Source: Limisphaera sp. (GTDB taxonomy: Bacteria > Verrucomicrobiota > Verrucomicrobiia > Limisphaerales > Limisphaeraceae). Taken from it: a DNA stretch of 35,319 nucleotides. The DNA lies in NCBI GenBank assembly GCA_026417315.1, contig JAOADM010000010.1:1-35319 (forward strand). Direction: 5' to 3'. The position numbers and the translations under genes were made by a program. The notes under the pieces were generated by a model. The model did no database searches, had not been told where the DNA came from, and saw only the letters and a program-made list of their open reading frames with translations. Below are positions 25,641 through 34,181 of this stretch, piece by piece. Each line of letters starts with the position of its first letter. Position 1 is the first letter of the stretch.

Positions 25641-26225
25641 GGTACATCATCTCCGTTCCGGACCAATCGGTCGGCTTGTATCGTAACCGTTTCTCAACAT
25701 TCGACAAGCCCGCATCGATTCGGTTCAAAAAGAAGGGCACATTTCAGGTTCCGGATACCCCCGACAGCTCGGCAGCGTTCTGGGCGTCGCCGGCACGGGA
25801 AGACACGGGAAAAGGGCATTGGCCCGGGTCCGTGAATTCGGGGCTCAAGAACGGAAATGAGCTCCATGAAGATGGTCGTTTGACTCCGAGGAACGTGGCG
25901 CAAAGCCCTCGGGTCAGGCTCACCCGCCCAAGAACGAGCGGGTCGGCCCGCAACCGGGTGCACTTCAGAGCGTTGCGTCCTCCACCCTGCCCGCCTCAGC
26001 CGCGCGGGCTCAAAAGACTTGCGGACCCTCCGTGAGGAGGACGTGCCTGTCCCTTTGAGCTCTGCAGACCGGCGTTCCTGCAAAGGGCGCTTCAACGAGA
26101 ACTGCCGGGGTGGGCCCGGTCCGGCACGATTGCAGTTCCCGACCCCCCGCGACGGGGGCGTGCGGAAGCGGCCGGGCCCACTCTCGCGTTGCTCCCCGCC
26201 ACAAAAGCCCGTTGAATGGAACGCG
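25641..26225. other. 585-bp intergenic region between YdcH gene and hisF
   Basis: The left end holds the YdcH promoter candidate (25680-25707) in a locally AT-richer stretch, 25670-25760. The rest shows no supportable ORF. The hisF frame is open from 26019, but the translation before 26226 has no HisF similarity. I could not identify a hisF promoter or a Shine-Dalgarno sequence. Confidence 0.5.
25680..25707 (-). promoter_or_regulatory. Putative promoter for the YdcH-like gene
   Basis: On the minus strand TTGTCG (25707-25702) and TACGAT (25685-25680) are 16 bases apart. Transcription would begin about 30 bases before the ATG at 25640. The region is visibly AT-richer than its surroundings. Confidence 0.35.
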
Positions 26226-27041
26226 ATGTTGGCAAAACGTGTCATCCCGTGCCTGGACGTGCACAACGGCCAGGTGACCCGTGGCGTCCGGTTCGGTCGG
26301 GCCGAAGCGGGCGAGCTGCGCAACGTGGGAGATCCGGTGGAGCTGGCCCTGCGCTACAACGAACAGGGTGCCGACGAGATGGTGTTCTTCGACATCACGG
26401 CCAGTGCTGAAGGGCGGGCGGCCATGGTGCAGGTCATCGAGCGGACAGCCGAACAGTGTTTCATGCCGCTGACGGTGGGCGGCGGCATCCGCACGGTGGA
26501 AGACATGTATGTCATGCTGCGGGCCGGGGCAGACAAGGTCAGCATCAACACCGCCGCGCTGGCTCAACCCGACCTCATCCGGGCCGGCGCAGAAAAGTTC
26601 GGCAGCCAGTGCATCGTGGTCTCCATCGATTGCAAACGGGTGGGACCCGACCAATGGAGGGTTTTTTCCCACGGCGGGCGCCGGCCCACCGAGTGGGAGG
26701 CGGTGGCCTGGGCCCGGGAGGCGGTCCGTCTCGGCGCGGGCGAAATCGTGCTCAACAGCATTGACGCCGACGGTACCCGCGCCGGCTACGACCTGGAAAT
26801 CACCCGACGCGTCAGTGAGGCGGTCAACGTGCCGGTGGTGGCCAGCGGAGGCGCCGGTTCCCTGGAACACATGGCCCAAGTGCTCCTGGAGGGCCGGGCC
26901 GATGCCGTGCTGGCCGCCAGCATCTTCCACTTCGGCGATTACACCGTGGGCGAGGTCAAACGTTACCTGGCATCTCGCGGCATTCCCGTACGGTTGGAGC
27001 CGGAGATCGAACTCGCCCTGCCCCGATCGCCTCGCGGCTGA
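26226..27041 (+). CDS. hisF: Imidazole glycerol phosphate synthase, cyclase subunit
   Basis: A 271-residue (beta/alpha)8 enzyme that, with the glutaminase HisH, converts PRFAR to imidazole glycerol phosphate and AICAR in histidine synthesis. It opens [20 protein letters not shown], with catalytic Asp11. The second catalytic Asp is at 135 in [10 protein letters not shown]. Phosphate-binding loops include [13 protein letters not shown] and [22 protein letters not shown] and [14 protein letters not shown] are typical HisF segments. Length is slightly above the usual 250-260. No other his gene is in the window. It converges on the acyltransferase gene 61 bases away. Confidence 0.96.
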   Translation: MLAKRVIPCLDVHNGQVTRGVRFGRAEAGELRNVGDPVELALRYNEQGADEMVFFDITASAEGRAAMVQVIERTAEQCFMPLTVGGGIRTVEDMYVMLRAGADKVSINTAALAQPDLIRAGAEKFGSQCIVVSIDCKRVGPDQWRVFSHGGRRPTEWEAVAWAREAVRLGAGEIVLNSIDADGTRAGYDLEITRRVSEAVNVPVVASGGAGSLEHMAQVLLEGRADAVLAASIFHFGDYTVGEVKRYLASRGIPVRLEPEIELALPRSPRG

Positions 27042-27097
27042 AGGGCGAGTCCCCGCCCCTGTGCCATTGGACTCCCCGCAACCGAGGTGCGTGGTTC

Positions 27098-27110
27098 CCG
27101 CCTCAGGCGG
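27098..27110. terminator. Small palindrome at the end of the acyltransferase gene
   Basis: CCGCC-TCA-GGCGG is a perfect 5-bp stem whose loop is the reverse-strand stop codon of the acyltransferase gene. With the short GGGCG/CGCCC inverted repeat at 27043-27058, it may end transcripts from both convergent genes. There is no T-run. Confidence 0.2.
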
Positions 27111-27726
27111 TGTTTGCCGCGCGCAGGGGTCGCACCACGACCGGATTGCCCACCGCGAGATGGCCGGCTGGAACGTCGCGTGTCACGACCGCTCCCGCCC
27201 CCACGACGGCGCCGTCCCCGATGGTCACCCCCTTGAGCACGATCGCCCGCGCGCCGATGAACACACCGCGGCCGATCCGAATCGGTTCCGCGGCTTCCGG
27301 CCCCGCCACCGCCCATGTCCCGGACGGGCCGGGCACGTGAAAATCGGTGTCCATCAGCATTGCTTCGGCGCCAATGATCGTGCCCTCTCCCACCCTGATG
27401 GACCGTGCTGCGCACAACACCGCCGCACTCAAACCGCTGCGCGGCGCCAGATGAATCTCCGCCCCCGCATACAGCGTTCGCAACGTGGCCGGGCGAGTGC
27501 TCCCCAGCGGATTGCTGCGAAGTGCACTGTTGAGCTGAACGCCGTCCCCGAGCACGATGCGTGAGCCGGGCGCCCGCGCCAGACACGGTCGTCCCCGAAA
27601 CCGCACCGCCCGGCCCAGGTCGACCCCCCGGAGGCGGGCTTCCAGCTTCCACAGCCATTCCCACCCGCGCCAACGAAGCTCCAGTATCCACCGGGCCGCG
27701 GAACGCACGGCACTGCCCGAGTTCAT
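27103..27726 (-). CDS. Hexapeptide-repeat (left-handed beta-helix) acyltransferase
   Basis: A 207-residue protein of the LbH acyltransferase superfamily (maltose/galactoside acetyltransferase-like). An amphipathic Trp/Arg-rich helix at about 10-32 may contact membrane or lipid substrate. Hexapeptide repeats run from about 40 to 200, including [20 protein letters not shown] and [13 protein letters not shown]. His130 in LMDTDFHV is the likely catalytic base. [15 protein letters not shown] is the usual C-terminal motif. Such enzymes acetylate sugars in surface polysaccharides. I start at ATG 27726; the frame could begin at 27855, but the added residues are Pro/Arg-rich and featureless. No glycan cluster is adjacent. 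Confidence 0.85.
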   Translation of the reverse strand: MNSGSAVRSAARWILELRWRGWEWLWKLEARLRGVDLGRAVRFRGRPCLARAPGSRIVLGDGVQLNSALRSNPLGSTRPATLRTLYAGAEIHLAPRSGLSAAVLCAARSIRVGEGTIIGAEAMLMDTDFHVPGPSGTWAVAGPEAAEPIRIGRGVFIGARAIVLKGVTIGDGAVVGAGAVVTRDVPAGHLAVGNPVVVRPLRAANTA

Positions 27727-28258
27727 GAGCCGGATTGTCCGGGCAGCCCGCCCCCGGAGCAAGGGGAACCGCGCTCGGGGGTTGGCCCGGACGGCCGGCA
27801 GGAGCGGTGGTGGTGGGTCGCAAACCGTTGGCCGGCCGGATTGCGAAACCTCCATGCGCAGGGCCGTCGCCCGCCCGAGACGTGTTCACCCCTGCACAGT
27901 TCACCCGCTCGGAAACCGGCGGGTCGGCCCCGAAAAACCCCTGAGCCGAGCTTTCGACCCCCATGGATCCCGCGACCGGGGCCCCGGGTTCCCGACCGAC
28001 TCCTCAGGGCTCGGGCGCCGGTTCTGTGCCAGGCCCTGCCGATTTGGGCGCACGGGGCGCCGCGGAGGGGTGCGTGGACGGAAGGATCCGGGATCGGGAC
28101 AGGCTCGAGGCTTCGCAACCACCAATTTTGACGCCTCGCGGGGCTGGCTGACGGAATCGGGGGCGCTTCAGCAGCTTCGGGGTTTCTGTCTTGCGAGGGG
28201 TTTCTTCGCCCCGGCTTGCGCGGACGGCGCCCAAAGAAACCTGGCCCTCGCCGTGGGC
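27727..28258. other. 532-bp region between the RibD-like and acyltransferase genes
   Basis: It contains a hairpin after the RibD-like gene (28199-28241, listed separately) and the direct repeat GGGGTTTCT (about 28179 and 28197). Remaining frames are Arg/Pro-rich without recognisable domains. No RNA gene seen. Confidence 0.45.
28199..28241 (-). terminator. Hairpin downstream of the queA-RibD operon
   Basis: An exact 8-bp inverted repeat GGTTTCTT / AAGAAACC (28199-28206 and 28234-28241) encloses a second pairing CGCC / GGCG (28207-28210 with 28226-28229). It lies 17 bases past the RibD-like stop. No T-run follows, so it could instead stabilise the 3' end. Confidence 0.35.
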
Positions 28259-28990
28259 TCACAGGTCTGCGCGAAGAAACCGCAAAAAAAGCTCGTCCCC
28301 CACCCGCTGCCGGCGAACACAGCGCAGGGCCAGGGCCTCGGCCAGGCCGGGGAAGCCGAGGCCGTCGCAGATCGTGGGGGCGGCGCGGCCGCCGACGATC
28401 CATGGACAGATCGTGAGATAAAGCTCGTCCACCAACCGCGCGCGGAACAGTCCGTCATTGACCTGGCCGCCCCCCTCGCAAACCAGGCGTCGCACGCCCC
28501 ATGCTCGGTGCAGCCACCGCAGGGCCGCCGGCCAGTCCAGTTCTTCCTTACCGAACACCTCCACGGCGTCGGCCACCCTGCGCAGGCGGGCCAACCGCTC
28601 CGGCTCGATCCGCTCCGTGGTCAAAATCAGAATCGGCGAAAAGCGCTTGCGGAAGAGGTGAGCCCGGGTGGAGAGGGAACCGGATCCGCTCACGACCACG
28701 CGGAGGTTGTACTCGGCCAGGCCCCGGCGCAGGCGCAGTTGCCGAAACCGCCGCGGCCCGGGACCGAGATCGATGGCGCCGGACTCCACCGTGCGTGCCC
28801 CGGCCAGGACGGCATCTGCCGTGGCGCGCAGCGCCAGCAAATGCTCGTGGTCGGTGGCGCTGCCGAAGCTGGCAATGCGGCGGTTGGCCGTGGCGATTTT
28901 CCCGTCGGCCGACATGGCCATGTTGACCACGACCCACGGTCGATCGGGCCATGCGTTCCGCCGGACAGGGGCATGCACAAGCCGCGTCAC
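28259..28990 (-). CDS. RibD C-terminal/dihydrofolate-reductase-like reductase
   Basis: A 243-residue single-domain reductase of the RibD C-terminal family. The NADPH-binding start VVVNMAMSADGKIAT, the segment ADAVLAGARTVES and the strand-loop VCEGGGQVNDGLFRARLVDE fit family members that reduce the ribosyl group of 5-amino-6-ribosylaminouracil phosphate in riboflavin synthesis. The deaminase half of RibD is absent. It starts at GTG 28990, overlapping the queA stop as GTGA, so it is translationally coupled to queA. Whether it serves riboflavin synthesis or another pterin-like substrate is not evident; no other rib gene is nearby. Confidence 0.85.
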   Translation of the reverse strand: MTRLVHAPVRRNAWPDRPWVVVNMAMSADGKIATANRRIASFGSATDHEHLLALRATADAVLAGARTVESGAIDLGPGPRRFRQLRLRRGLAEYNLRVVVSGSGSLSTRAHLFRKRFSPILILTTERIEPERLARLRRVADAVEVFGKEELDWPAALRWLHRAWGVRRLVCEGGGQVNDGLFRARLVDELYLTICPWIVGGRAAPTICDGLGFPGLAEALALRCVRRQRVGDELFLRFLRADL

Positions 28991-30063
28991 AGAATCAGCA
29001 TCGCGTCGCCGTAGCTGAAAAATCGGTACCGCAATCGAATGGCCTCCGCATAGGTCTCCAAAATCAGGTCGCGCCCCTGGGTGCCCCCCGGAGCGGCGAA
29101 GGCGCTCACCAGCATCAGCAGGGTCGAACCGGGCAGGTGGAAGTTGGTGATCAGCGCGTCCACGACGCGAAAGGAATACGGCGGGTAAATGAACAGCCTC
29201 GTGCGCCCGCGGGTGGGCCGGATCTCGCCGTCATACCAGGAAGCCACGGTCTCCAGGACCCGCACGGTGGTGGTGCCCACGGCGACGATGCGACGTCCCT
29301 CCCGCCGGGCCGCAGCCACGGCCTCGGCCGTCGCCTCGGGCAGCTCGAAGCGCTCCTCGTGCATGACGTGCTGCTCGATCCGGGGCACACGCACCGGGGC
29401 AAACGTGCCCAAACCCACGTGCAGCGTCAGAAAATGAATCCGGACCCCCTGGCGCCGCAGCGTTTCCAGGAGCTCCGGCGTGAAATGCAACCCGGCCGTG
29501 GGCGCGGCCGCCGACCCGGGGACACGGGCGTACACGGTTTGATATCGCTCCCGATCCCCGGGCTCCTCGGCACCGTCCTGCCGCTGGATGTACGGCGGTA
29601 GCGGCATGTGCCCGAGACGATCGAGCTCCGCGAAGATGTCAGCGACACCGGAAAACCGAACCCGGTGCTCGCCGCCTTCGCCTTTCTCGACCACCTCGGC
29701 AACAATGGAAGTGGGCCGGGCATGCACGTCCAGCAGCTGGATGCAGGTGCCGGGCCGGGCGCGCTTGCCCGGACGCAACAGGGCCTGCCAGTCGTTGCAG
29801 GCGTTCTGCTCCAGCAACAGCAACTCGAACGCACCGCCGGTGCGACGGTTGCGCCCTTGCAATCGCGCGGGGATGACACGGCTGTCGTTCAGCACCAGTA
29901 CATCTCCGGCCCGCAGATAGGCCGGCAAATCGGCGAACTGGCGGTGCTCGCGAATTCCGGTGTGCCGATGCAGGACCAGCAACCGCGATGCGTCGCGACG
30001 TTCCGCCGGGTGTTGCGCGATCAGCTCCGGCGGCAGTTCGTACTGGAAATCTTCCACCCGCAT
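28987..30063 (-). CDS. queA: S-adenosylmethionine:tRNA ribosyltransferase-isomerase
   Basis: A 358-residue QueA, which transfers and isomerises the ribosyl part of SAM onto preQ1 in tRNA to give epoxyqueuosine. It opens MRVEDFQYELPPELIAQHPA. Hallmark segments include DVLVLNDSRVIPARL, RYQTVYARVPGSAAAPTAGL, HVGLGTFAPVR, HEERFELPE, VGTTTVRVLE and TNFHLPGSTLLMLVSAFA. Length is typical. I place the start at ATG 30063; the frame is open 44 codons further upstream without similarity. GGAG lies 4 bases before the ATG. It heads a two-gene operon with the RibD-like reductase. Confidence 0.96.
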   Translation of the reverse strand: MRVEDFQYELPPELIAQHPAERRDASRLLVLHRHTGIREHRQFADLPAYLRAGDVLVLNDSRVIPARLQGRNRRTGGAFELLLLEQNACNDWQALLRPGKRARPGTCIQLLDVHARPTSIVAEVVEKGEGGEHRVRFSGVADIFAELDRLGHMPLPPYIQRQDGAEEPGDRERYQTVYARVPGSAAAPTAGLHFTPELLETLRRQGVRIHFLTLHVGLGTFAPVRVPRIEQHVMHEERFELPEATAEAVAAARREGRRIVAVGTTTVRVLETVASWYDGEIRPTRGRTRLFIYPPYSFRVVDALITNFHLPGSTLLMLVSAFAAPGGTQGRDLILETYAEAIRLRYRFFSYGDAMLIL

Positions 30064-30324
30064 CGGCTCCGATGCTAACGCCCCGACGGCCGGTGGATCG
30101 ATGCCAAAGCGCCGGGCCGGGGCGCGGGGCCGAACGGCTCGGGACAGAAGGTTCGCCGCCGGCGACCGAACCTCCGCCGCCTCTTCGGAAAGCAACCGTC
30201 CCTACAGGGTTCCGCCTCCGCAGGGACCGTTTCCCCGGCGACCCAGACCGTCAGGGGCGGTCGGCCTGGTGCCGGCTGTCCGGCGCGGGACGATGGGCCG
30301 CCGCCGCGAAAGGGTGCGACCGGC

Positions 30325-31101
30325 TCAGGCCACGGCTGCCGCCTCGGATTTGACGATCCAGTCGTAACCCTTGGCCTCCAGCTCCAAGGCCAGTTGGCGA
30401 TCCCCGGACCTGACAATGCGCCCGTCCACCAACACGTGAACGAAATCGGGGATGATGTAGTTGAGCAGGCGCTGGTAGTGCGTGATGACCAGCTGGGCAT
30501 TGTCCGGCCGGCGCAGCTTGTTGACGCCGCTGGCCACGATCTTGAGGGCGTCGATGTCGAGCCCCGAGTCGGTTTCGTCCAGGATGGCCAGTTTGGGTTC
30601 CAGGAGCGCCATCTGAAAAATCTCGGCGCGTTTTTTTTCACCGCCGGAAAAGCCCTCGTTGACCGAGCGCTTGAGCAGTTCCTCGGGCAGGTCGAGCAGC
30701 TTGACCTTCTCCTTGACGAGGTTGAGGAACTCCATGGCGTCCAGCTCCGGCAGACCGCGGTGTTTTCGAATCTCGTTCACCGCCGCTTTGAGGAAGTAGG
30801 TGGTGTTGACGCCGGGGATTTCCACCGGGTACTGGAACGCCAGGAACAGCCCTTCCCGGGCGCGCTCCTCCGGGTCCATTTCCAACAGATCGCGACCGCA
30901 GTACCGCACCTCGCCACCGGTGATTTCGTATCCCTCGCGTCCGGCCAGGATGGCCGCCAGCGTGCTCTTGCCGCTGCCGTTGGGACCCATGATGGCGTGC
31001 ACCTCGCCGGCGTGAATCGTCAGCGTCACGCCTTTGAGAATCTGACGTCCTTCCACGCCCGCGCTCAGATTGATGATCTCGAGTATCGGTTCTTTTGCCA
31101 T
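30325..31101 (-). CDS. sufC: Fe-S cluster assembly ATPase SufC
   Basis: A 258-residue ABC ATPase. Walker A is GPNGSGKST (about 39-47), the Q-loop is in [14 protein letters not shown], the ABC signature is [13 protein letters not shown], and Walker B with the SufC-specific DETDSGLD follows. The H-loop is VITHYQRLL. SufC powers the SufBCD scaffold that builds and transfers Fe-S clusters in the cytoplasm. The start is ATG 31101 with GGGGAG about 11 bases upstream. SufB, SufD and SufS genes are absent on both sides within the window (gaps of 261 and 414 bp flank it). All ATPase motifs are intact. Confidence 0.95.
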   Translation of the reverse strand: MAKEPILEIINLSAGVEGRQILKGVTLTIHAGEVHAIMGPNGSGKSTLAAILAGREGYEITGGEVRYCGRDLLEMDPEERAREGLFLAFQYPVEIPGVNTTYFLKAAVNEIRKHRGLPELDAMEFLNLVKEKVKLLDLPEELLKRSVNEGFSGGEKKRAEIFQMALLEPKLAILDETDSGLDIDALKIVASGVNKLRRPDNAQLVITHYQRLLNYIIPDFVHVLVDGRIVRSGDRQLALELEAKGYDWIVKSEAAAVA

Positions 31102-31515
31102 GTTCGTGAATGCTCCCCAAAGCAAACCGGGCGCCTCGAGGCCGGCGTCCGCCGGCTGGAGCGGCGGGTTCCGTCCGGCCCGGAGAACCCGGAACCGCGG
31201 CCCTGACTCCGCGTGGTCACCACGCAGGCGCCCCGTGCACAGCCGCCTCTGCGGACACCTGCCCGCCGGCCGGCCGGCGACGTGAGCCGCATTTTGTCAC
31301 AACTCCCGCCGGTGTGCAAATCCACGCTCAACAGGGGAACGACCCGGATGTATTCCACCGGTGGCGCTGTCCGTGGTCCGATGCTCCGGACACCCACGCC
31401 GGGCCGGTGGGGCGCCCTTCAGTTCGGGGAGCGGGCCGGCATGAAACGGAGCCGGTCCCTTGGGCGACGGACGTCGGCGCGGGGAAAACCCCGGTTCGGA
31501 TCCGGGCGCTTGCCG
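31102..31515. other. 414-bp region between the HpnH-like gene and sufC
   Basis: This is the sufC upstream region. A weak minus-strand promoter candidate is TTGCAC, 17 bases, CAAAAT (31319-31291), which would give a leader of about 180 bases. Frames here are GC-driven and featureless. No hairpin with T-run was seen after the HpnH-like stop. Confidence 0.45.
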
Positions 31516-32925
31516 TCAGGATCGGGGAGGGCTGGCGGGATCAGCCGCGGGTCGGGCGGGCGCACCCGCTTCGTGCGGCGCAGCCGGCGAGCGGTCGCCG
31601 CAAAACGTGCCGACATGAGGGGGGTGGCCGCCGTTGTTGCCCGCCGCAACCTGGGTGCGCACCTCGGCCGCCTTGCGCGCCGCGGAAAGATGTCCCCGCC
31701 CGATGGAACAGCCGTTGAAAGCCTGCACCCTGGCCCCGTCGGGCGACGGTTTGGGCCGGGGCCGAATGTTGTAGAGAAAATTCTTCCAGTGATCACCGCG
31801 GCGATAACTGGTGCCCAGAGCGCCGCTGGGATCGTAGCCGCAGTGGACCATGCAGTTCTCGCACCTGGGATCCCGGGCCACGCCGTTGACCACGCCGTAC
31901 TTCTCCCAGTTCACCTTTTCCAGCATTTCGGCGTAGGTCGGATAATGCGCGTCGGTAATCAGGTAGCAGGGCGCCTTCCAGCCCTTGATGTTGTAGGTCG
32001 GGATGGCCCAGGCGGTGCAGGTCAGTTCCCGCAGCCCGGCCAGGAATTCCTGGTACACGGGCGTGCCGAAGATGTTGAACTGCCGGCCCCACTCCAGGAT
32101 GCGGGCGAATTTCTGGCGCGTCATGGCGCGCGTCAAAAAGAATTCTTTCGGGTCCTTCCCCAGGCGCTTGATCATGTCCTTCTTGGCCGCGTCGTAGTCG
32201 TAGCCGGGGGAAATGGTGTGTCCGTCCACGCCCAGCCAGGAGAAGAACCGGAACATGTCCTCGATCTCCTGCACGTCGGTCTCGCGGTAGACCGTCGTGT
32301 TCGTGGCGACCTGGAACCCGAGGCGTTTGGCCATTTTGATGGCCGCCACGCATTCGCGGAAAACCCCTTCACGCTCGACGATCAGATCGTGAGTGTATTC
32401 CAGGCCGTCGATGTGGACGTTCCAGTAGAACCAAAGGCTGGGCCGGATGACCGGGCGCCCGTCGCTCTTGCCCTTGCGGATGGTTTCGCGCTGCGCCGGG
32501 GTGATGAGTTCCTCGGCCAACAGTTGCTCCAGCAGGGGCTCCTGGGCCGGACTGTAGGTGGCGGCCAGGTAATCGCAAAGTTTGCGACGCATGAACACGC
32601 CGTTGGTGCAGAGATACACGATGCGCCCCTGCTGCAAGAGGCCCTCCACCAGTTCCTCGATTTTCGGATAGATGAGCGGTTCGCCCCCGCAAATGGACAC
32701 CATGGGCGCATCGCATTCGGCTGCCGCGGCCAGGCACTTTTCCAGCGGCACCATGTCCTTCAGGCTGGTGGAGTATTCCCGGATGCGCCCGCAGCCGGTG
32801 CAGGTGAGGTTGCAAGTGTGCAGCGGTTCCAGCTGCAGCACCATGGCAAACTTGGGCGTGCGCCGCAGTTTGTGTTTCAGGATGTGACCGGCAATCTTGA
32901 GCGTCAGAGGCAGGGGAAAACGCAT
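31516..32925 (-). CDS. hpnH: HpnH-like radical SAM protein (adenosyl-hopene transferase family)
   Basis: A 469-residue radical SAM enzyme resembling HpnH, which attaches an adenosyl group to diploptene in extended hopanoid synthesis. Evidence: VLQLEPLHTCNLTCTGCGR with the 4Fe-4S cysteines 38, 42 and 45 (CxxxCxxC), APMVSICGGEPLIYPKI, YLCTNGVF, NVHIDGL, GVDGHTISPGYDYD, and a Cys-rich C-terminal part (CENCMVHCGYDPSGAL) of the DUF3463 type. Two departures: about 40 extra residues (about 121-162) between CTNG and the HIDGL strand, and a 60-residue low-complexity tail. AAGGAG sits 5 bases before the ATG. It follows a tiny lipoprotein gene by 18 bases. No squalene-hopene cyclase or other hpn gene is in the window, so the exact substrate is unsure. 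Confidence 0.75.
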   Translation of the reverse strand: MRFPLPLTLKIAGHILKHKLRRTPKFAMVLQLEPLHTCNLTCTGCGRIREYSTSLKDMVPLEKCLAAAAECDAPMVSICGGEPLIYPKIEELVEGLLQQGRIVYLCTNGVFMRRKLCDYLAATYSPAQEPLLEQLLAEELITPAQRETIRKGKSDGRPVIRPSLWFYWNVHIDGLEYTHDLIVEREGVFRECVAAIKMAKRLGFQVATNTTVYRETDVQEIEDMFRFFSWLGVDGHTISPGYDYDAAKKDMIKRLGKDPKEFFLTRAMTRQKFARILEWGRQFNIFGTPVYQEFLAGLRELTCTAWAIPTYNIKGWKAPCYLITDAHYPTYAEMLEKVNWEKYGVVNGVARDPRCENCMVHCGYDPSGALGTSYRRGDHWKNFLYNIRPRPKPSPDGARVQAFNGCSIGRGHLSAARKAAEVRTQVAAGNNGGHPPHVGTFCGDRSPAAPHEAGAPARPAADPASPPRS

Positions 32926-32943
32926 ACGGGCTCCTTGGAGGGT

Positions 32944-33138
32944 TCAAGACACCAAAGGCGACACCCGCGGGGCCGACTCCGGGCTGTCGACGACCGGCTC
33001 CGTGCCCGGCGCGGGCTGCTGGATGAACCAGAGCGGGGAGACGGGAACATTGGCGTTGAATCCCCCGCAACCGGTACCCAACCAGGCCACCAACCCCAGA
33101 GCCAGGGCGGTGATGCTGCTGATGTTCGCTCGCTTCAC
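32944..33138 (-). CDS. Small putative lipoprotein
   Basis: A 64-residue protein from a GTG start at 33138: KRANISSITALALGLVAWLG forms a basic then hydrophobic signal, followed by a lipobox-like TGC and the segment CGGFNANVPVSPLWFIQ. The CGG(F/I)NA...SVSP-type start after the Cys resembles very short lipoproteins I associate with Verrucomicrobiota, but I cannot verify that here. The mature peptide is Pro-rich. It precedes the HpnH-like gene by 18 bases on the same strand. A longer frame from 33246 exists, but its extra N-terminus would bury the signal. Function unknown. Confidence 0.6.
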   Translation of the reverse strand: MKRANISSITALALGLVAWLGTGCGGFNANVPVSPLWFIQQPAPGTEPVVDSPESAPRVSPLVS

Positions 33139-33259
33139 GTGGTGGCAACTATAGAACGGGAACGCGGGCCTGCAACCCAGAACTCGGGACGCAGCCCCGG
33201 AGACGCCGGTTTTCAGTTGCTTTTTGGGGCGGTCGGCCCGCTTCATGATGCGGATGTCA

Positions 33260-33856
33260 ATGAGCGAGGAACATCAGGCGCATCCCAACGGGGAAACCCA
33301 CGGCGTGTCAGACAGCCCGAATCCTTCCGGCCGGCGACGGCGTGGAGGTCGCGGCCGGCGCGGGGGTCGCCGCCATCGCGATGTTCAGGGACAAGCGGAC
33401 GCGGAATCTGCAGCGGCCTCAACAGCGGGGAATGAACCTCCCTCGACGGTGAGCCAGGAACCACCGCCTGCGCTCCGCGAAGTGCCGGGGGACCGGCCCC
33501 CGGAAACAGAAAGCGAGCCTGCGGTGGCCGCGGGGGAACCTCCCGCCCAGCCGAAGGAATCGGTCCCCGGTTCTCCCCGCGCGGCTGTTCCTGTGGCCCG
33601 TTCCGGGTCCTCCGCCGCGCCGGGGCCCACCGCGGAGGCCCGCCGACCCGCAGCCCTCGACGAGGCCCTGCGTCGGCTCAACGACATTGTCCGTCAGCTG
33701 CGCGAAGTCCTCGAGGACATGGAAGAAGCGGCAGATTTGCTGGACATGGCGGCCGACCAGAAGCAGGCCACGGAACAGGAACTGGAACGGCTGCACCGGG
33801 CGCTGAACCACTTGCAGCGCTCCCGATCCAACGAACGGGCCGGAGCCGCCCGTTGA
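33260..33856 (+). CDS. Hypothetical protein: Arg/Gly-rich N-terminus, coiled-coil C-terminus
   Basis: A 198-residue protein I do not recognise. Residues 25-40 are a dense Arg/Gly patch (GRRRRGGRGRRGGRR), of the kind that binds RNA or other polyanions. Residues 45-130 are Pro/Glu/Ala-rich and probably disordered. Residues 131-188 form a heptad-like coiled coil (LRRLNDIVRQLREVLEDMEE, then ATEQELERLHRALNHLQRS). The non-random C-terminus supports a real gene. Candidate starts are ATG 33245, 33248, 33254 and 33260, none with a clear Shine-Dalgarno sequence; I chose the one giving MSEEHQ. It diverges from the lipoprotein gene, and a terminator-like hairpin follows at 33979. Confidence 0.6.
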   Translation: MSEEHQAHPNGETHGVSDSPNPSGRRRRGGRGRRGGRRHRDVQGQADAESAAASTAGNEPPSTVSQEPPPALREVPGDRPPETESEPAVAAGEPPAQPKESVPGSPRAAVPVARSGSSAAPGPTAEARRPAALDEALRRLNDIVRQLREVLEDMEEAADLLDMAADQKQATEQELERLHRALNHLQRSRSNERAGAAR

Positions 33857-34181
33857 TTGGCTCAGCCCCGGGCAGATCGCCCCGGAGTGCAAGAGACCGC
33901 GCACCGCTCCGGCCACGGCCCCGCCGCTCCGGTCCCATGGACTCTCGGAGGGCGACATGTGTAGACGCCCTGGCGCTGGCAGGTGCCCCGCCCGTGGGGT
34001 CGCCTGCTTTTCGTGAAACGGACTGCTGCCGCCTCGACCTTTCCGGACGTGAAGCCGTGTTGGTTCCGAAGTTCGTTGAATCAGGCTGGAGAGACTCCAC
34101 TCCGGCAGTGGCGGGGGACGCAAGGCCGCGCTGTCCCGCACACGAACGGCGCATGGCTGCGCGCACAGAGGTGGAACTGCG
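33857..34181. other. 325-bp region upstream of the SCO1/SenC gene
   Basis: It holds the terminator-like hairpin at 33979-34011 (listed separately). GAGG about ten bases before 34182 is the likely SCO ribosome binding site. No ORF with family similarity and no convincing promoter seen. Confidence 0.5.
33979..34011 (+). terminator. Putative rho-independent terminator
   Basis: GCAGG (33979-33983) pairs with CCTGC (34003-34007) and an inner CCCC pairs with GGGG around a short loop; TTTT follows immediately (34008-34011). It is about 120 bases after the Arg/Gly-rich gene on the same strand. Confidence 0.45.

Noticed and set aside
31291-31319. Promoter-like TTGCAC-17-CAAAAT upstream of sufC
   Set aside because: The -35 box matches only three consensus positions and the implied leader is long; mentioned in the gap entry but not called.
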